60,000 bases of DNA from Chrysomallon squamiferum (taxonomy: Eukaryota > Mollusca > Gastropoda > Neomphalida > Peltospiridae): NCBI GenBank assembly GCA_012295275.1, contig CM022672.1, positions 109,568 to 169,567 on the forward strand, written 5' to 3'. The translations under genes and the position numbers were made by a program. Shown in pieces: positions 56,562 to 60,000 of this stretch. Below the pieces are notes generated by a model. It was not told the DNA's origin. It saw only the letters and a program-made list of their open reading frames with translations, and did no database searches. The number at the start of each line of letters is the position of its first letter. Positions within the stretch are counted from its first letter, which is position 1.

Positions 56562-58200
56562 AGTTGTGAAACATTTCAGTAAGCAGGAAAGTAGCAGTAT
56601 AAATGCATATTTGTTTTAACATTCAGTGATCAAATACTGTACTTGATTAACTATTAAAGCTAACAGAAATTCATATGAACTTACAAAAACAAGGCAGACA
56701 AAAGGAAATATCAAGTGTATTACATTTGTTATTTTTTTTGTCAAAGAAGATGACACTGGGACAAAAAGATGTGTGTGTGTGTGTGACAGTAAGGTTGTGT
56801 AACTAGAGGTTTTGTGGGTTTTCAAATACTCATATGCTGCAGTCCCAAATCATCACTAACCTGTTCATACCTGTGTGCTAGTACAATATTTTCTTTACAG
56901 CTATAAAGTGCCAGCATCTGTTATTTAACAACAAACTTCATCACCGAGAAGAAGAGTATTTTTTAAAGAGACTTTTGGTTAAGTGAAGAAACATAAGATA
57001 CTCACATCAACATACTACATGATAGTGAATATTGAGAAGCTTAAAGGTATACAAATGAATCAAAATCATAAAATAATTAACATTACCAATACTTTCTCAC
57101 CACTTTTATGATATGCCAAATAAATTCACATCTTTCATAAAAGAAATAAGCCCCTTCTGAAAAGTTGTACATAAATAAATAACTATGTGCACCTAAAATG
57201 TCAAAAATAAAGATCTCATAACATCACTGTGTTATTTTCTGATATATAGAAATTCAAAGGGTTTTACAGTTGCATGGTATCTCATTGATGTCTGCCATGT
57301 TGAAAATTGCCCAACAACATTAACTCCAAGTAATTATTCATAGGCTCCATGTTCCTAGCTCTGCAACACTAACTTTAACACCAGCAGCAAGCTGATTAAA
57401 AAGACAATAGGTGGCACAAGTTTGAAGAAGCAATATCTTGTCAGTCATTGTCTATGACCCATATACAATATATTAAAAATACATAATTAAATAAATAAAT
57501 ATATAGATAAATAAAACGTCAATTACAAAAATTAACAGTGAGCTAATTCATTAATTTACTGATAATGTCCAGCCTTTTGTCATTAATATCCATTTTACTT
57601 AGCAGTTGTTGAAATCTGACCATGTGAAAATATAACTTTAAAATGTAGCATGTCTACAGCTCTTTCAAGTATCTTCAAACGACAATTGTAATAGGCATTT
57701 TCTGCACCAACTTGTTTACTGAACAACTCAGTTTAGAAAGGTTTTTTAAAAATTATTATTATTATTATTATTATTATTTTAAACCTACTTGTTTTACCCT
57801 TAATAACCTGAGTCTTTTGCATTTAAATCTCTTCCGGCTCAGTTTTCCTGGTGTTTCTTCAGATGTACATGGTTACGTCTCCCGTTTTATTAACCTCGAC
57901 TTCAGAGGAAGGTTTCTTCTGGATGATTTGTCACACCTCTTCAGTATTTTTTCTCACCCATGCGAAATGGCTTCATCCACACTATCATCTTCTTCCAGGA
58001 CAGTTTTGCTTGCTTCTTATGGCGATTAGCAACATTTTTAGAAATAAACAAATAAATAAACTATGAGTAGCATGGACTAACAGGAACGATAACTCGTAAC
58101 GGCACAAATTACGTTACGAAAAAAAAAAGACGAGATATTTCGCCGATTTAATGGGTACAAACAATCCCTAAATGTTCTTTTCTGCTAGGTTCTGAGAGGG
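56562..58200. other. 3' flank of the array
   Basis: Contains AATAAA at 57119 and near 57206, likely ends for ZF22. On the - strand around 58010-57958 a frame reads EASKTVLEEDDSVDEAISHG up to a GTGAGA donor, but there is no clean start or acceptor. It is noted only as a weak candidate exon of another gene. Confidence 0.4.
57119..57124 (+). promoter_or_regulatory. poly(A) signal AATAAA
   Basis: First canonical signal after ZF22, about 560 nt past its stop. Confidence 0.4.
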
Positions 58201-58460
58201 GGGACATTGACAACTACAAAAGTTAATACATTAATCTTATTCCGCATTATAATTTCAGTTTATTATGCACGCATTTACACAAAAATAATCCAGTTTGAAA
58301 AGTTTGATTACGCTGAAAAGGTAGAAAACGCTAGACATGGTTTGGTAATATGAACAACCATCCTTATCTTTATCAGTGTAAATCATAAAAAGTTCTGAAA
58401 AATGGACGCAAAATAATTTAATTTGGAAGTTTAAAAATTTCCGCAAAGTTCGAAATCTTT

Positions 58461-58461
58461 T

Positions 58462-58498
<37 letters not shown>
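58461..58498 (+). repeat. poly-T tract
   Basis: Near-pure T run of ~38 bp; poly-A retrotransposition tail on the - strand is possible but no element body is recognised. Confidence 0.9.
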
Positions 58499-58502
<4 letters not shown>

Positions 58503-58505
58503 CTT

Positions 58506-58513
58506 TGACGTCA
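58506..58513. promoter_or_regulatory. CRE palindrome TGACGTCA (1)
   Basis: Perfect 8-bp CREB/ATF consensus in a locally CpG-bearing stretch. No function is proven. Confidence 0.3.
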
Positions 58514-59213
58514 TATCATCTCGTACACGTTTCGTACTACATATTTTTTTTTTTTTTTACGTCGCCAGCCGAAAAAAATAAATAAAAATAAAATAATAAT
58601 AATATATATAACACAATAATAAGATAAAATAAAATAAATAATTTTCACAGATACTGGCGCCTGAATATGAAGACGACTATTCTCATTAGGTACCATAATG
58701 TGGACACGTTACTCTGCTAAACTCTATAGTAGACAGTTTCCATTTTCAGTGCATTAGAAGTCGTATTTACATGTAAAAAGCAAACTGATCACATGCTATT
58801 TGAATGATTGCCTCGATACATTCATTATAACGCTTGAATCAGTTTTACAACAGAAATATATCAAAAACAACTAAAGGTCCATCAACCGGCCTTATACATT
58901 TTAAAATTAAAAATTAGTATTTTCAGTCTTTTTCGTTGAAACAAAAAGCATTCAACTTCTAAAACATGTTGAATTTCCTATTTTGATTTTTAAAAAATCA
59001 TTGGTCCATGCTATTATGAGCTATGAACATACTATTCGTAATAAAATGATGTATGTGTGTATATGAATACGTGTTTCTATGAATGTGTATAAGTGCGCTT
59101 ACCTATAAAAATATCAAACCTGTATGTGCGCACAGAAATGCCCTCATATTAATAAAAAAATATATATATTTTTTTTTTATGCAGATTTGCTTTCCTATCT
59201 GACTGTTTCTGTA

Positions 59214-59246
<33 letters not shown>
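59214..59246 (+). repeat. (GT)n microsatellite
   Basis: GT dinucleotide tract with a final interruption. Confidence 0.93.
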
Positions 59247-59247
<1 letters not shown>

Positions 59248-59394
59248 GTGTGTTTGCGCATGTTCGAGTGTTCGTGCTTGTACATAATAATGGTCCTTAA
59301 ATAAAAACAACTCCACGCCACGCGGTATCAATATGATATCTGATGAAGGTGTCCGATTTCGTTTGCTTCCGCTTTGCTCGGAAGTATACAAATA

Positions 59395-59402
59395 TGACGT
59401 CA
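59395..59402. promoter_or_regulatory. CRE palindrome TGACGTCA (2)
   Basis: A second perfect CRE, followed 16 nt later by a half-site (ACGTCA) and lying ~110 nt upstream of a good donor site at 59510. This is the most promoter-like spot in the right flank. Confidence 0.33.
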
Positions 59403-59424
59403 ACAATTGCAACAACGTCAGTAG

Positions 59425-59509
59425 CTGTTTGCTAGGTAAATGGAAGGTCGTGAATTTGGGAGAACTTGTAAAATAATCTGAATTATGCTGCTTCGATCGG
59501 ACGCTATCG
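59425..59509 (+). other. candidate first exon of a rightward gene
   Basis: Sequence ends at a strong donor (CTATCG|GTGAGT). A short frame ATG-CTG-CTT-CGA-TCG-GAC-GCT-ATC runs into it. CpG content is higher than in the surroundings. The 5' limit is arbitrary. It could be the start of another gene or of another copy of the locus. Confidence 0.22.
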
Positions 59510-59717
59510 GTGAGTACATTAAATTTGATTCTTCTTTTATTTATTTCACAGGTCATTTATCAACTTAGTCTCAAGAGTCAATGATTGGTAATTCAGAAAA
59601 TGAATCTTATGTTCTTGATCGGAAAAATAAATAAATACATACATAAATCCAGGAAACGAATTAATATTCATCTTTTTATTAAAAATTATGTAACATATTT
59701 TGGAATCTTCATTCCAC

Positions 59718-59839
59718 CTGTATGAATAAATAAAATTATCTTCCCTTTCTGATTCAGATTCATTACTTGAATAATTGCTATAGCTGCCTTTGCCAGAATT
59801 AACTAGTTCCTTATCCAACATCCAAAAAGATATTAAGTA
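59718..59839 (-). CDS. candidate internal exon of a leftward gene
   Basis: On the - strand, acceptor TTTTTTTTTTTGTAG|TAC and donor CAG|GTGGAA bound a 122-nt open segment containing MLDKELVNSGKGSYSN and SSNESESEREDNFIYSY. Composition is coding-like (Ser/Glu-rich, non-repetitive). Family unknown; the rest of the gene is not identified. Confidence 0.28.
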
Positions 59840-60000
59840 CTACAAAAAAAAAAAATAAATAAATAAATAAAATGTAACCAAGTTCAGTTGGGATTAAAAT
59901 ATATGTCCGTGTGTCGACATTTATAGAGATCTGTAATTAATTTTGTATGTATGCATGTGTTTGTTTGTGTACATGTGTACTTTCACACGGTATTTTTTCA

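Noticed and set aside
57958-58012. - strand exon EASKTVLEEDDSVDEAISHG with a GTGAGA donor
   Set aside because: A stop lies right before it and no acceptor or start fits, so it is not called as a feature.
1-60000. CRISPR arrays, operons or prokaryotic signals; tRNA or rRNA genes
   Set aside because: The DNA is clearly eukaryotic and spliced; the tandem repeats are minisatellites without CRISPR spacer structure, and I found no RNA gene by eye.

Overview
This is eukaryotic genomic DNA: AT-rich, full of introns and microsatellites, with C2H2-type zinc-finger exons bounded by GT..AG splice sites. A lophotrochozoan invertebrate, most likely a mollusc, fits best. Grounds are base composition, dense simple repeats, a decayed Tc1-type element and a short hAT-like element. 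I cannot fix the species.

The window is dominated by one locus on the + strand (called locus B here). It looks built like Drosophila lola or mod(mdg4): a shared 5' part followed by a long row of interchangeable terminal exons. Exon 1 (16356-16978) codes for a conserved N-terminal region I cannot assign to a family; it is not an obvious BTB domain. Exon 2 (18536-18900) is a Ser/Thr/acidic linker with a SUMO-type site. Exon 2 ends in phase 0. From 25383 to 51035 there are 22 phase-0 units, each with its own acceptor: two pipsqueak-type HTH exons and 20 exons coding for a zinc-finger pair (C2H2 then C2HC). 18 of these pairs keep all ligands, one has lost a ligand and one is dead. A further eroded zinc-finger exon lies at 40358. 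At the 3' end a 47-nt phase-0 to phase-2 mini-exon (52726-52772) can join either of two divergent phase-2 zinc-finger exons (55204, 56261). One promoter region could thus give more than 20 proteins sharing 323 N-terminal residues and differing only in the DNA-binding tail.

On the - strand, at 8220-3063, lies a head-to-head paralogue (locus A) with the same exon plan and intron phases (1, then 0). Its N-terminal region is almost identical to that of locus B, including a 155-bp stretch with no differences. It has a diverged acidic linker and a single visible terminal exon that codes for a CENP-B/Tc5-type HTH instead of zinc fingers.

Between the two loci (8.2-16.3 kb) lie microsatellites, a candidate 5' exon and a dead Tc1-like transposase. 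Other structure includes tandem copies of the exon-2 splice-acceptor edge in the locus A intron, inverted minisatellites on both sides of the mini-exon, more minisatellites in the introns of the array, and a CpG-bearing segment with two perfect CRE palindromes near the right edge. The left edge holds a possible 3' exon of an unknown gene and a transposase-like relic. Splicing is read from sequence signals and phases only; no transcript evidence was available.
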